From the NCBI GenBank assembly GCA_024234435.1, contig JACKOF010000001.1:868001-932000 (forward strand): a stretch of 64,000 nt of DNA, in the 5' to 3' direction. The notes beneath the pieces were generated by a model. That model saw only the letters and a list, made by a program, of their open reading frames with translations, did no database searches and had not been told where the DNA came from. The translations under genes were made by a program, and so were the position numbers. Shown here piece after piece: positions 35,037-44,437 of the stretch. Position 1 is the first letter of the stretch. Each line of letters begins with the position of its first letter. This DNA comes from Pseudomonadales bacterium. GTDB taxonomy: Bacteria; Pseudomonadota; Gammaproteobacteria; Pseudomonadales; Porticoccaceae.

Positions 35037-36071
35037 ATGGATCCAAACAAGGAAAAGGCGCTGCAGGCGGCATTAGGTCAGATTGAGCGTCAGTTTGGCA
35101 AGGGTACTGTCATGCGCATGGGCGACAAGGAGCGTGTTGTGGTGCCAGCTGTTTCCACCGGTTCGCTGGGGCTGGATATTGCTCTGGGTGTTGGCGGTTT
35201 GCCAAAAGGACGTATTGTTGAAATATATGGGCCGGAGTCGTCGGGTAAAACAACGCTGACGCTGCAGGTCATTGCCGAGGCGCAGAAGCAAGGGGGCACT
35301 TGCGCCTTTGTTGATGCCGAGCATGCGCTGGACCCGATTTATGCCGAGCGTCTTGGGGTTAATGTTGATGACCTGATCGTTTCCCAGCCGGATACAGGTG
35401 AGCAGGCTCTGGAAGTGACCGACATGCTGGTTCGCTCCGGTGCCGTTGATGTACTGATTGTTGATTCTGTCGCGGCATTAACTCCGAAGGCTGAGATCGA
35501 AGGCGAAATGGGTGATCATCATGTGGGCTTGCAGGCGCGTTTAATGTCTCAGGCGTTGCGTAAATTAACCGGTAATATCAAGCAGGCCAATTGTCTGGTG
35601 ATTTTTATCAATCAGATTCGCATGAAAATCGGGGTTATGTTTGGGAATCCGGAAACCACCACCGGTGGTAATGCATTGAAATTCTATTCGTCTGTGCGGC
35701 TGGATATCAGAAGAATTGGTGCGGTAAAAAATGGCGAGGAAATAATCGGCAACGAAACACGGGTAAAAGTTGTTAAAAATAAGGTTGCACCGCCATTCAA
35801 ACAGACTGAGTTCCAGATTCTCTATAATCAGGGCATTAACCAGTTGGGCGAAATTGTGGATCTGGGTGTCAAATGTGGTTTGGTGGAAAAATCCGGCGCC
35901 TGGTACGCCTACAAAGGCAACAAAATAGGGCAAGGTAAGGCAAACGCCTGTGATTTTCTGAAAGAAAATTCCGAAGTAGCAAACGAAATTGAACAGCAAA
36001 TTCGTGCCCAACTGCTGGGTGATCCAAAGAAAGTAGATCCAAAAAAGAAGGCGGTTGAAAATATAGAATGA
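35037..36071 (+). CDS. recA: Recombinase RecA
   Basis: 344 residues from ATG 35037 (MDPNKEKALQAALGQIERQ), the usual RecA N-terminus, with AGGGG eight bases upstream. Walker A is GPESSGKTT, Walker B LIVDSVAALTP, loop L1 EGEMGDHHVGLQARLMSQALRK (blocks GEMGDHHVG and ARLMSQALRK), and loop L2 GVMFGNPETTTGGNALKFY. The C-terminus is short and mixed-charge rather than strongly acidic. An in-frame ATG at 34980 with a near-perfect ribosome site (TGAGGTGA, five bases upstream) could add 19 residues; see findings. Expression is under the LexA box at 34928. A terminator follows at 36128. Confidence 0.97.
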   Translation: MDPNKEKALQAALGQIERQFGKGTVMRMGDKERVVVPAVSTGSLGLDIALGVGGLPKGRIVEIYGPESSGKTTLTLQVIAEAQKQGGTCAFVDAEHALDPIYAERLGVNVDDLIVSQPDTGEQALEVTDMLVRSGAVDVLIVDSVAALTPKAEIEGEMGDHHVGLQARLMSQALRKLTGNIKQANCLVIFINQIRMKIGVMFGNPETTTGGNALKFYSSVRLDIRRIGAVKNGEEIIGNETRVKVVKNKVAPPFKQTEFQILYNQGINQLGEIVDLGVKCGLVEKSGAWYAYKGNKIGQGKANACDFLKENSEVANEIEQQIRAQLLGDPKKVDPKKKAVENIE

Positions 36072-36127
36072 ATGCAGATCACTTGTTCTGGCGGTGAATG
36101 CCTGTTTTAAAGCGTTGGCCCAGTTGT

Positions 36128-36160
36128 AACCCCCGTACTGTTTTTAGTGCGGGGGTTTTT
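36128..36160 (+). terminator. Intrinsic terminator after recA
   Basis: AACCCCCGTACT / AGTGCGGGGGTT form a 12-bp stem with one G-U pair and a 6-nt loop, followed by TTTTT. Confidence 0.88.
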
Positions 36161-36215
36161 GTTTGCAATAGATACTGTTTTTGGTGAAAGGAGGTAACTC
36201 ACTTAATATGCCGTT

Positions 36216-36989
36216 ATGAGTATTGAACAATTGTTGAGCATAAAAGGGGCTGTTGTCCTGACTTGCCTGTTACTGCTGTTTATAGCTGAAAGGCTTCGGC
36301 CTGCTGCGATAAGGGCAGAGCAATATCACGATATGGCGAGAGTGGGTCGTAACCTGTCTCTATGGGGATTGAATGCACTGTTTTCCCCATTGCTGGTTAT
36401 TCCGATGACGGCTCTTGTGTCTGAAGGGGTGGCTTGGCGATTTTCGTGGCTGAATGGCTGGCCGGGTATTCTGGTGGGTATTGTTGTGCTGGATTTATGG
36501 ATTTACGGGTGGCACAGGCTGAACCATGTCATACCTGTTTTTTGGCGCTTTCACCGGGTGCATCATCTGGATGAATGGCTTGACGTGAGCACCTCCGTCC
36601 GGTTTCATTTTGGAGAGGTTATATTTTCAGCGATGGCACGCATACCCATAGTCTGGATCATGGGGATGCCACTTGTATCAGTCATTATTTTTGAGACGTT
36701 GGTGTTGATGATGTCAGGGTTTCAGCACTCAAATCTGCGTTTGCCTGTCAGATTTGAGCAGCGTATGTCGAAAGTATTTATCACACCTTCTATCCATTGG
36801 GTGCATCACCATGTGTTAAGGTCTGATACTAACAGTAATTATGGCACTCTGTTCAGTTTTTGGGACAGACTGTTTGGCTCTCGCTCAAACAGCCGCAGGG
36901 AACTGGATATGGCGATTGGGCTTGATGATAGCCGTGAGACATCTTTAATTGGCCTGTTGGCTTCACCCTTTGGGAAGCAGAGAGAGTAG
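36216..36989 (+). CDS. Sterol desaturase / fatty acid hydroxylase superfamily protein
   Basis: 257 residues, a multi-pass membrane di-iron enzyme. The three His clusters are HRLNH, HRVHH and HWVHHH, the full set for this superfamily. Helices lie near 8-25, 50-70 and 80-100. Relatives hydroxylate or desaturate fatty acids, sterols, carotenoids or cleave alkylglycerol ethers. Substrate cannot be told. It starts right after the recA terminator, so it has its own promoter, and is followed by a DUF4126 gene and recX. Confidence 0.88.
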   Translation: MSIEQLLSIKGAVVLTCLLLLFIAERLRPAAIRAEQYHDMARVGRNLSLWGLNALFSPLLVIPMTALVSEGVAWRFSWLNGWPGILVGIVVLDLWIYGWHRLNHVIPVFWRFHRVHHLDEWLDVSTSVRFHFGEVIFSAMARIPIVWIMGMPLVSVIIFETLVLMMSGFQHSNLRLPVRFEQRMSKVFITPSIHWVHHHVLRSDTNSNYGTLFSFWDRLFGSRSNSRRELDMAIGLDDSRETSLIGLLASPFGKQRE

Positions 36990-37090
36990 ACAAGCGCAGC
37001 AAAAAGCGATGTTGTTATCAGAGGGCCATAATGATTGATGAAAACCTCAAATGATGCTGTCATATAGTGACAGCTAAATAAGGAAACAGA

Positions 37091-37795
37091 ATGGACAATT
37101 ATCAGGAGTTAATCTCGGTTATTGCCCTGACCATGGGTGTTGGCTGGGCGAGCGGTATTAATCTTTATGCTGCTCTTCTGGTGTTGGGTATCGCAGGCTC
37201 AACAGGTAACATTGTTTTGCCGGAAGAGTTAGTGGTATTGCAAAATCCGATGGTGGTTGCCGCTGCAGGCTTGATGTACTTTGTGGAGTTTTTTGCGGAT
37301 AAAACGCCAGGTGTGGATACTGGTTGGGACGCGATTCATACCTTTATCCGCATCCCGGCGGGTGCGATGCTGGCGGCTGGAGCGGTGGGCGATGTGACGC
37401 CAGCGCTGGAGATTGCTGCAGGTATTTTGGGTGGTTCCATGGCAACGGTCAGTCATGTCACCAAGGCTTCCTCACGAGTCCTGATTAACACTTCTCCAGA
37501 GCCAATGACTAATTGGGCTGCATCTATTGGTGAAGACGTTGTAGTGCTGGGTGGCCTCTGGACAATGTTGAATTATCCTTTGCTGTTCCTGGGGTTGATG
37601 CTGGCTTTTATCCTGCTGGTTATCTGGTTGTTGCCTAAACTGATTCGTACATTGATCGCGCTGATCAAAAAAATTCGTGGCTGGTTCTCAGGCAGTAAGC
37701 CGTCAACCTTGGAAGTTGCTGGCAATACAGCACCGCTTGAGAGTGCTGTTTCAAGTCATCGGCAGCATCCAGATACGGTCAAACCTCAGCCCTAA
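37091..37795 (+). CDS. DUF4126 membrane protein
   Basis: 234 residues with about five hydrophobic segments and the DUF4126 motifs GVGWASGINLYAALLVLGI, YFVEFFADKTPGVDTGWDAIHTFIRIPAGA (in part), and VSHVTKASSRVLINTSPEP. The C-terminal cytoplasmic tail is Lys/Arg then Ser/Pro-rich. Function is unknown; the family is common in Proteobacteria. The stop TAA is followed one base later by the recX start, so recX is translationally coupled to it. Confidence 0.85.
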   Translation: MDNYQELISVIALTMGVGWASGINLYAALLVLGIAGSTGNIVLPEELVVLQNPMVVAAAGLMYFVEFFADKTPGVDTGWDAIHTFIRIPAGAMLAAGAVGDVTPALEIAAGILGGSMATVSHVTKASSRVLINTSPEPMTNWAASIGEDVVVLGGLWTMLNYPLLFLGLMLAFILLVIWLLPKLIRTLIALIKKIRGWFSGSKPSTLEVAGNTAPLESAVSSHRQHPDTVKPQP

Positions 37796-37796
37796 T

Positions 37797-38261
37797 ATGC
37801 CCGAACTGGCATTTACAGAACCGAATCCCGAAAAAGTTATCCGGCTAAAGGCAATGGACTTGCTCGCCCGGCGTGAGCACAGTCGGCAGGAGTTGTACCG
37901 GAAGCTGCTCTCCCGGTTTCCTGAGGAAGAAAACCTTCTGTATCCCGTCCTGGATCAGCTTGCAGAGGAGGGGTTGCAATCAGATTCCCGCTTCTCCGAA
38001 TCCTTTATCCGTGCCAGAATCAGCAAGGGGCAAGGACCCCAAAGAATTGCCCGTGAGCTTCAGCAAAGGGGCGTGTCTTCAGTGCTGATCTATGAGTCTC
38101 TGAGCTGTTGTGATACTGATTGGTACGAGCTTGCCTTGGCAGTGTTGAACAAAAAATATCGAGAAACCGTTTGTGACAGCTATGCAGAAAAAGCTAAACG
38201 TAGTCGTTTTTTACAATACCGGGGATTCACCGCTGAACAAATACAGGCGGTACTGGATTGA
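37797..38261 (+). CDS. recX: Regulatory protein RecX
   Basis: 154 residues from ATG 37797. It shows the three-helix RecX repeats: RLKAMDLLARREHSRQELYRKLLSR, then DQLAEEGLQSDSRFSESFIRARISKGQGPQRIARELQQRGV (blocks), and YRGFTAEQIQAVLD. RecX binds RecA filaments and limits them. Unusually, two unrelated genes and a strong terminator separate it from recA, so it is not co-transcribed from the SOS promoter. A longer frame from 37677 lies within the DUF4126 gene and is not used. Confidence 0.93.
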   Translation: MPELAFTEPNPEKVIRLKAMDLLARREHSRQELYRKLLSRFPEEENLLYPVLDQLAEEGLQSDSRFSESFIRARISKGQGPQRIARELQQRGVSSVLIYESLSCCDTDWYELALAVLNKKYRETVCDSYAEKAKRSRFLQYRGFTAEQIQAVLD

Positions 38262-38327
38262 TGAATTTTATAATATCCGTGAAAATTCACGGAACGGCGG
38301 TCATGCTGGATACTCTAACGGACAGTA

Positions 38328-38795
38328 TTGGCTGTAAATCTCTATGTTCCGGGGTGTAGGTTGCCGACAAAAAGCAGGATTCTCAGTATCAGTAAGCAGA
38401 TAAGCATTAAAACCCTTTTCTTCGCCATGTCTGTGGCAACTTCTGCGGTGTTTGCGCAAGGGTCGTCATTGAGTGCGGTGCCGGAGAGTGATTCGGATAC
38501 GGCGGGCTGGTCTTTGCGCAATGGCTGCGTGTCGACACAGCGGATTCGCAACGTTGATGTGCTGGATAGCAAAACGGCGATTCTCGAACTGACCGGCGGC
38601 AAGAAATTGTTGATGCGCTTTAAAAATGACTGCCGAAACCTGAAACATGACGGATTTATTTATAGCTCCCGCACGGGGCAACTGTGCGCAAAGTTTGACT
38701 CCATCAGAGTATTAAGGCAGGGGAATACCTGCATGATAGAGTCTTTCGAACCCTATATAGAGCCAAATGAAGATCAGAATGTTTCCGAGGAGTAA
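38328..38795 (+). CDS. Exported DUF6491-like protein
   Basis: Up to 155 residues. A hydrophobic segment ISIKTLFFAMSVATSAVFA is a signal peptide. The mature part has four Cys (NGCVSTQRIRNVDVLD, KNDCRNL, GQLCAKFD, GNTCMIE) and the pattern C-x3-RIRNxxVLD ... GGKK ... LC..D.I, which I associate with the DUF6491 family. The start is uncertain: TTG 38328 or TTG 38361 are candidates and neither has a good ribosome site. It lies 7 bp before the M23 peptidase start, so the two are likely co-transcribed. Confidence 0.7.
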   Translation: MAVNLYVPGCRLPTKSRILSISKQISIKTLFFAMSVATSAVFAQGSSLSAVPESDSDTAGWSLRNGCVSTQRIRNVDVLDSKTAILELTGGKKLLMRFKNDCRNLKHDGFIYSSRTGQLCAKFDSIRVLRQGNTCMIESFEPYIEPNEDQNVSEE

Positions 38796-38802
38796 CTCAA
38801 AC

Positions 38803-39648
38803 GTGTCGCTATTTCCCCTTGGTAAGCTCCTGTCTTTCGTGCTGTTTATGGTGCTATTTACGCCCCTGCTGCGTGCTTTGGAGCTGACCGGCAGCTGGTC
38901 GCAGGGCGGTATGTTGATTGGTAGGACTGCCCCTGATGCAGATATTCAGTTTATGGGCAAGCGTGTGCGTGTTTCCGATCAGGGAGTCTTTGTTATTGCT
39001 CTTGGGCGCGATGCCCCGGCTGATGTGGAGCTGCTGGTGCAGGTAGCCAATGGACCGGCAGAGCATCATTATTTTCATATTGCGCAACGGCAATATCCCG
39101 AAGAGCGAGTTGAAGGGGTGCCGCAGCGTACGGTAACACCACCGGAAGATGTCTTGCAGCGTATCCGTGAGGAGGCTGCTCTGGTCAGAGCTGCGCGTGC
39201 TGACGATGAGCACTTTCAGTATTTTCGCGATGGTTTCAGGCGCCCGCTGGAGGGTCGCATCAGTGGTGTTTATGGCAGTCGGCGAATATACAATGGCACT
39301 CCCGGGCGGCCGCACTATGGTCTTGATATTGCCGCCCCTACAGGTACACCGGTTCATGCGCCAGCGGCCGGTGTTGTCAAGCTGAGTCATCGTGATATGT
39401 ATTATTCCGGGGGTACATTGATCATCGATCACGGACATGGCATTACGTCTTCATTTATCCACCTGAGCAAGATTCACGTTCAGCCGGGTGATCTGGTAAA
39501 AATGGGCGATTTGATTGCCGAAGTAGGCTCATCAGGAAGGGCTACCGGCCCCCATCTTGATTGGCGTATAAACTGGTTTGATGTGCGGGTTGACCCGGCG
39601 CTGGTGCTGGAGAGCTTCCCGGCATCCTCTGCTCAGCCAGAGCCTTGA
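38803..39648 (+). CDS. M23 family metallopeptidase (murein endopeptidase-like)
   Basis: 281 residues from GTG 38803, chosen because GAGGAG lies 10 bases upstream; an ATG at 38767 would overlap the preceding gene by 29 bp. It has a signal peptide (KLLSFVLFMVLFTPLLRA), an N-terminal beta domain, and a C-terminal M23 domain with HYGLDIAAPTGTPVHA (HxxxD zinc ligands), SSFIHLS, and GPHLDWRINWF, where HLD replaces the more common HLH. The protein is periplasmic and may cut peptide crosslinks of peptidoglycan or act as a regulator if the third ligand is weak. Confidence 0.88.
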   Translation: MSLFPLGKLLSFVLFMVLFTPLLRALELTGSWSQGGMLIGRTAPDADIQFMGKRVRVSDQGVFVIALGRDAPADVELLVQVANGPAEHHYFHIAQRQYPEERVEGVPQRTVTPPEDVLQRIREEAALVRAARADDEHFQYFRDGFRRPLEGRISGVYGSRRIYNGTPGRPHYGLDIAAPTGTPVHAPAAGVVKLSHRDMYYSGGTLIIDHGHGITSSFIHLSKIHVQPGDLVKMGDLIAEVGSSGRATGPHLDWRINWFDVRVDPALVLESFPASSAQPEP

Positions 39649-39792
39649 TTGATCCTCCGGGGTAGCCTTACTGACAACGTGGTTTTGACCCGATCTTTCA
39701 CGTAGAATTACCATCTTTCTAAAATAGCAGCCTTATGAGCTTCTCCTGCAATGTGGGAGTACAAGTGTTGGGGCTGACAACAGGGTTTATCC

Positions 39793-39978
39793 ATGATCGA
39801 CAAAAAATTATTAAGTCTGCTCGTATGCCCGGTAAGCAAGGCGCCGCTGGTTTACGACAAAGTGAAGCAGGAACTGGTATGCAAGGCCAGTGGTCTGGCA
39901 TACCCGGTCAGGGATGGTATTCCTGTCATGCTGGAGAGTGAGGCGCGCCAGCTTTCTGCCGATGAAAAACTTGGCTAA
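39793..39978 (+). CDS. Trm112/YcaR family protein
   Basis: 61 residues: MIDKKLLSLLVCPVSKAPLVYD ... LVC ... LAYPVRDGIPVML (in blocks), the usual Trm112-like small protein seen next to kdsB or lpxK in gammaproteobacteria. A CPVSK motif remains but the second Cys pair is only LVC, so zinc binding is doubtful. Members are thought to help methyltransferases or lipid A enzymes. Here it stands without those neighbours. Confidence 0.85.
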   Translation: MIDKKLLSLLVCPVSKAPLVYDKVKQELVCKASGLAYPVRDGIPVMLESEARQLSADEKLG

Positions 39979-40029
39979 GAGCAGCTATTCACCACTTCCA
40001 TATAACCACTTCCAGCGAACAGGTTTGTC

Positions 40030-40380
40030 ATGTCTGAAGAAAGTATTTTTACCAAAATTATTAATGGCGATATTCCCGGTGATATTTTTTACCAGGATGA
40101 TGATTGTTTCGTTATCAAGGATATTGCTCCCAAGGCCCCACTGCATTTATTGCTGATTCCACGAAAGCCGATCCCGCGTCTTGTGGATGCCTCGAATGAG
40201 GATAAGGCGTTATTGGGGAATTTGATGCTGACGGCTGGTAAAGTGGCAGAACAAGCAGGTGTTGGAGATGCTTTCCGCCTGATTATCAATAATGGTGCTG
40301 GAGCGGGTCAGACGGTGTTTCACTTACACCTACATATTCTGGGCAACAAACAGTTTTCCGAGGATCAGTTGGGTTTTTAG
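40030..40380 (+). CDS. hinT: HIT family purine nucleoside phosphoramidase (HinT-like)
   Basis: 116 residues with IFTKIINGDIPGDIFYQDDDCFVIKDIAPKAPLHLLLIP (blocks) and the histidine triad HLHLHILG. Length and motifs match HinT, which hydrolyses AMP-lysine and similar phosphoramidates. It is a single gene between the Trm112-like gene and alaS. Confidence 0.92.
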   Translation: MSEESIFTKIINGDIPGDIFYQDDDCFVIKDIAPKAPLHLLLIPRKPIPRLVDASNEDKALLGNLMLTAGKVAEQAGVGDAFRLIINNGAGAGQTVFHLHLHILGNKQFSEDQLGF

Positions 40381-40465
40381 GCGGCAAGCATAATTGGTTG
40401 TCAGATCTAAAGGCTCATTTTGAGCCATCGGAAACAAACGTTTTACGAGTTTTATGAAGGGCGCA

Positions 40466-43075
40466 ATGAAAAGTGCAGAAATACGGGATGCTTTCCTGAA
40501 ATATTTTGAAAGCCAGCAACACAGTATAGTCAGCAGCAGCAGTCTGGTGCCTGGTAATGACCCCACGCTGCTGTTTACCAACGCCGGGATGGTGCAATTC
40601 AAAGATGTTTTTCTGGGCACAGAAAAACGTAATTACGTGCGGGCGGTATCCTCTCAACGGTGTGTCAGGGCTGGTGGCAAGCACAATGATCTGGAAAACG
40701 TCGGTTACACCGCCCGTCACCATACCTTTTTTGAAATGCTTGGTAACTTCAGTTTTGGTGATTACTTCAAAAGGGAGGCGATACACTTTGCCTGGCAGTT
40801 CCTTACCGAAACATTGGGTTTGCCGGAAGAGCGGCTCTGGGTAACGGTACATATTTCAGACGACGAAGCCGCTGATATCTGGCTCAAAGAGCTGGGTGTG
40901 AATGCCGAGCGGTTTTCTCGGCTTGACGAAGATAATTTCTGGCAGATGGGTGACACCGGCCCCTGTGGCCCTTGTTCGGAAATTTTTTACGATCATGGCG
41001 ACGATGTGCCGGGCGGCCCACCCGGTAGTGACAATGATGATCTTGATCGTTACATCGAGATCTGGAATCTGGTGTTTATGCAGTATGAGCGAAGTGCCGA
41101 TGGCACCATGACACCGCTTCCCAAGCCCTCTATAGACACAGGTATGGGGCTTGAGAGAATTGCTGCTGTCATGCAGGGTGTTCATAGCAATTATGAAATT
41201 GATCTGTTTCAGGCATTGCTGAAAGCCGCCGCCGCAGTAACCGGTTGCTCAAATCTGGAAGACAAATCACTGCGCGTGATTGCAGACCATATTCGTTCTT
41301 GCAGCTTTTTAATTGTCGATGGTGTGTTGCCGTCTAATGAGGGGAGAGGATACGTACTGCGGCGTATTATTCGCCGGGCGATCCGACACGGTCATAAACT
41401 TGGTCAGCAGCAGGCCTTTTTCCACAAGCTGGTTGCCGCACTGGTTGCAGAAATGGGCGAGGCTTACCCTGAGCTGACCGCCAGCCAGCAGCAGGTGGAG
41501 AAAGTGCTGCTGGCGGAAGAAAAACAGTTTGAGAAAACGCTGGATAAGGGCTTGGCCATACTTGAACAGGCTCTGGATGACGGCCAGCCTTCACAAAATG
41601 GTGGTGAAATATCTGGTGATGTGGTGTTTACCCTTTACGACACCTACGGTTTCCCTGTTGATCTGACCAACGATATTGCCCGGGAACGCGGCCTGACGCT
41701 GGATATGGCGGGTTACGAGGCGGCAATGGATGCTCAACGGCAACGGGCGCGGGCTGCGGGGACTTTCAAGGTTGATTATAGTCAGAGCGTGCAACTTGAA
41801 GGCAATACCGAGTTTACCGGTTATCAGGCGGTGACAGGGCAATGCAAAGTGGTTGCCTTGCTAAAAGATGGCAAATCAGTTGATACGCTGAAGGCAGAGG
41901 AATCCGGTGTTGTGGTTCTCGACCAGACGCCATTTTATGCCGAATCAGGAGGTCAGGCTGGAGATAGTGGCTACCTGCGAACTGAAACAGCAAAATTTGA
42001 GGTGCGTGATTGCCAAAAACAGGGCGATCATCACTTGCATATCGGGCTCCTTGTTTCAGGTTCAATTGCGGTCGGAGAGACATTATCGGCAGTCGTAGAT
42101 GACCGGGTTCGACAGGCTACTGCACTGAATCACTCTGCGACGCATTTATTGCATGCGGCATTGCGTGAAATTCTGGGTGAACATGTTACGCAGAAAGGTT
42201 CACTGGTGGATAGCAAGCGACTGAGGTTTGATTTCAGCCACGGCGAAGCCGTGTCAGAGATGCAATTGAAGCAAATAGAGCACCGGGTAAACGCCGAGAT
42301 TCGCCGCAACACCGCAGTGGAAACCGAAATCTGCGATATGGATACAGCTATTGCCAAAGGTGCAATGGCGCTGTTTGGTGAAAAGTACGGAGACAGTGTA
42401 CGTGTGCTAACCATGGGAAATGATTATTCAGTTGAGCTCTGTGGCGGAACCCATGCCGCCAGAACCGGGGATATAGGTCTGATGTGTATTACCAGTGAAA
42501 CAGGTATTGCTTCAGGTGTTCGTCGTATTGAGGCGGTAACGGGTGAGCAGGCCCTTGATCATATTGACAGCATAAGCCAACAACTGAGCCAGGTTGCAAA
42601 GATATTGAAATCCGGTCGCGACAATGTTGTACAAAAAGCTGAAGCATTGATGACCGATTTCAAAGAAGCCGAAAAACAAAATGCCCGGTTGAATGCAAAA
42701 CTGGCGTCCTCGGCTGGCAGCGATCTTGTTTCCAGCGCTAAAAATATTGCCGGAATCAAGGTGTTGGCAGCCAACCTTGAGGGCGCAGATCCGAAATCCT
42801 TGCGGGATATGGTTGATCAATTGAAGAATAAGCTGGGAAGTGGGGTTGTACTTCTGGCCGCAGTCAGTGAAGGAAAAATTTCGCTGGTTGCGGGTGTGAC
42901 CCAGGATAGCATTGGTCAAATAAAAGCGGGTGAACTGATACAATTTGTTGCTACACAGATTGGCGGTAAAGGTGGTGGACGGCCCGACATGGCTCAGGGT
43001 GGAGGAACGGATCAGTCTGCTCTACCAGCAGCGGTGGCGTCTGTGTACAACTGGGTAGAGAAAAAACTTAAATAA
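40466..43075 (+). CDS. alaS: Alanyl-tRNA synthetase
   Basis: 869 residues from ATG 40466 (GAAGGG four bases upstream; an ATG at 40454 would add four residues). Catalytic core: SSSLVPGNDPTLLFTNAGM, RHHTFFEMLGNFSFGDYFK (motif 2), GMGLERIAAVMQG (motif 3). Editing domain: HSATHLLHAALRE and CGGTHAARTGDIG with the Zn/substrate His and Cys. C-terminal coiled coil and DHHA1 domain end with GGKGGGRPDMAQGGG. Full-length. It is the first gene of the alaS-lysC-csrA-tRNA-Ser block also seen in Pseudomonas. Confidence 0.97.
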   Translation: MKSAEIRDAFLKYFESQQHSIVSSSSLVPGNDPTLLFTNAGMVQFKDVFLGTEKRNYVRAVSSQRCVRAGGKHNDLENVGYTARHHTFFEMLGNFSFGDYFKREAIHFAWQFLTETLGLPEERLWVTVHISDDEAADIWLKELGVNAERFSRLDEDNFWQMGDTGPCGPCSEIFYDHGDDVPGGPPGSDNDDLDRYIEIWNLVFMQYERSADGTMTPLPKPSIDTGMGLERIAAVMQGVHSNYEIDLFQALLKAAAAVTGCSNLEDKSLRVIADHIRSCSFLIVDGVLPSNEGRGYVLRRIIRRAIRHGHKLGQQQAFFHKLVAALVAEMGEAYPELTASQQQVEKVLLAEEKQFEKTLDKGLAILEQALDDGQPSQNGGEISGDVVFTLYDTYGFPVDLTNDIARERGLTLDMAGYEAAMDAQRQRARAAGTFKVDYSQSVQLEGNTEFTGYQAVTGQCKVVALLKDGKSVDTLKAEESGVVVLDQTPFYAESGGQAGDSGYLRTETAKFEVRDCQKQGDHHLHIGLLVSGSIAVGETLSAVVDDRVRQATALNHSATHLLHAALREILGEHVTQKGSLVDSKRLRFDFSHGEAVSEMQLKQIEHRVNAEIRRNTAVETEICDMDTAIAKGAMALFGEKYGDSVRVLTMGNDYSVELCGGTHAARTGDIGLMCITSETGIASGVRRIEAVTGEQALDHIDSISQQLSQVAKILKSGRDNVVQKAEALMTDFKEAEKQNARLNAKLASSAGSDLVSSAKNIAGIKVLAANLEGADPKSLRDMVDQLKNKLGSGVVLLAAVSEGKISLVAGVTQDSIGQIKAGELIQFVATQIGGKGGGRPDMAQGGGTDQSALPAAVASVYNWVEKKLK

Positions 43076-43201
43076 TTTGTGCAATTGCGTTGTTTTTCTT
43101 AACACTTATTGGGGTTTGTTGTTTAATGGCGCCCCTTGTAAACGCAGGGTTTTGTTGCTGGAAATGAAACCGTAATCAAGATCTGAAAAAAGAAGCTGGA
43201 T

Positions 43202-44437
43202 ATGAGCTTAATTGTTCAAAAATATGGCGGTACATCTGTTGGTACTATTGACCGTATCAAGGCCGTGGCTGAAAAAGTAGCCGGATACCGTGAGAAGGGT
43301 GACGATGTCGTCGTTGTGGTTTCCGCAATGAGTGGTGAAACCAATCGGCTGCTGGCACTAGCTAAAGAAATAGATGAGGATCCCGCGACCAGAGAAATGG
43401 ATGTGCTGGTTTCCACGGGTGAGCAAGTGACAATAGCGCTGCTCAGCATGGCCTTGCACAAAATTGGCTGTGATGCCCGTTCCTACACGGGAGGGCAGGT
43501 AAAAATTATCACGGATAATGCCCACTCGAAGGCGCGTATAGAACATATTGACGCTCACAACATGCAGGCCGATTTGAATGAAGGTCGTGTAGTGGTGGTG
43601 GCCGGTTTTCAGGGTGTCGATGAAAAAGGCAATATTACCACACTGGGTCGTGGTGGTTCCGATACCACAGCTGTGGCGCTGGCTGCTGCTCTGAAAGCTG
43701 ACGAATGCCAGATTTACACTGATGTGGACGGTGTTTATACCACTGATCCTCGTGTTGTGCAGGGGGCTTCCAGGCTCGATAAAATCACCTTTGAAGAAAT
43801 GCTGGAAATGGCCAGCCAGGGTTCAAAGGTACTACAAATTCGCTCAGTTGAATTTGCTGGAAAATATAAAGTGCCCTTGCGAGTGCTGTCCAGTTTTGAA
43901 GACGGGCCGGGAACACTGATTACGCTTGAGGATGACGACGAAATGGAAAAACCCATTGTTTCAGGAATAGCCTTCAATCGGGATGAAGCCAAATTGACCG
44001 TCCGGGGTATTCCGGATGTGCCCGGGGTTGCTTATAAAATCTTGGGTCCGGTCAGTGATGCCAATATTGAGATTGACGTAATAGTACAGGATGTTTCAGA
44101 GGATCAGACCACCTCTATGACATTTACCGTCCATCGCAATGAAATGACCAAAGCCAGAAAAGTGCTGGATGGAATATCTTCCGAGTTAGGCGTTCGCTCT
44201 ATTGAGTGCGATGATCGCGTTGCCAAGCTTTCCCTGGTTGGTGTAGGTATGCGGTCTCACGCAGGTGTGGCTTCAAAAATGTTCCAGACATTGGCCAAAG
44301 AGAATATCAATATTCAGATGATCACTACCTCTGAAATCAAAATTACTGTTGTGATTGAAGAGCGCTACCTGGAGCTTGCAGTACGAGCACTTCACTCAGC
44401 ATTTGAGCTGGACAGCAAACAGCAGAATGACAATTAG
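43202..44437 (+). CDS. lysC: Aspartate kinase
   Basis: 411 residues. N-terminal kinase domain (KYGGTSVGTIDRI, VVVSAMSGETNRL, TLGRGGSDTTAVALAAAL, DVDGVYTTDPR) and two C-terminal ACT domains (from about residue 265; VRGIPDVPGVAYKI and LVGVGMRSHAGVASKMF). It phosphorylates aspartate in the lysine/threonine/methionine pathway; the ACT domains imply feedback inhibition by lysine and/or threonine. It follows alaS by 126 bp. Confidence 0.97.
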   Translation: MSLIVQKYGGTSVGTIDRIKAVAEKVAGYREKGDDVVVVVSAMSGETNRLLALAKEIDEDPATREMDVLVSTGEQVTIALLSMALHKIGCDARSYTGGQVKIITDNAHSKARIEHIDAHNMQADLNEGRVVVVAGFQGVDEKGNITTLGRGGSDTTAVALAAALKADECQIYTDVDGVYTTDPRVVQGASRLDKITFEEMLEMASQGSKVLQIRSVEFAGKYKVPLRVLSSFEDGPGTLITLEDDDEMEKPIVSGIAFNRDEAKLTVRGIPDVPGVAYKILGPVSDANIEIDVIVQDVSEDQTTSMTFTVHRNEMTKARKVLDGISSELGVRSIECDDRVAKLSLVGVGMRSHAGVASKMFQTLAKENINIQMITTSEIKITVVIEERYLELAVRALHSAFELDSKQQNDN

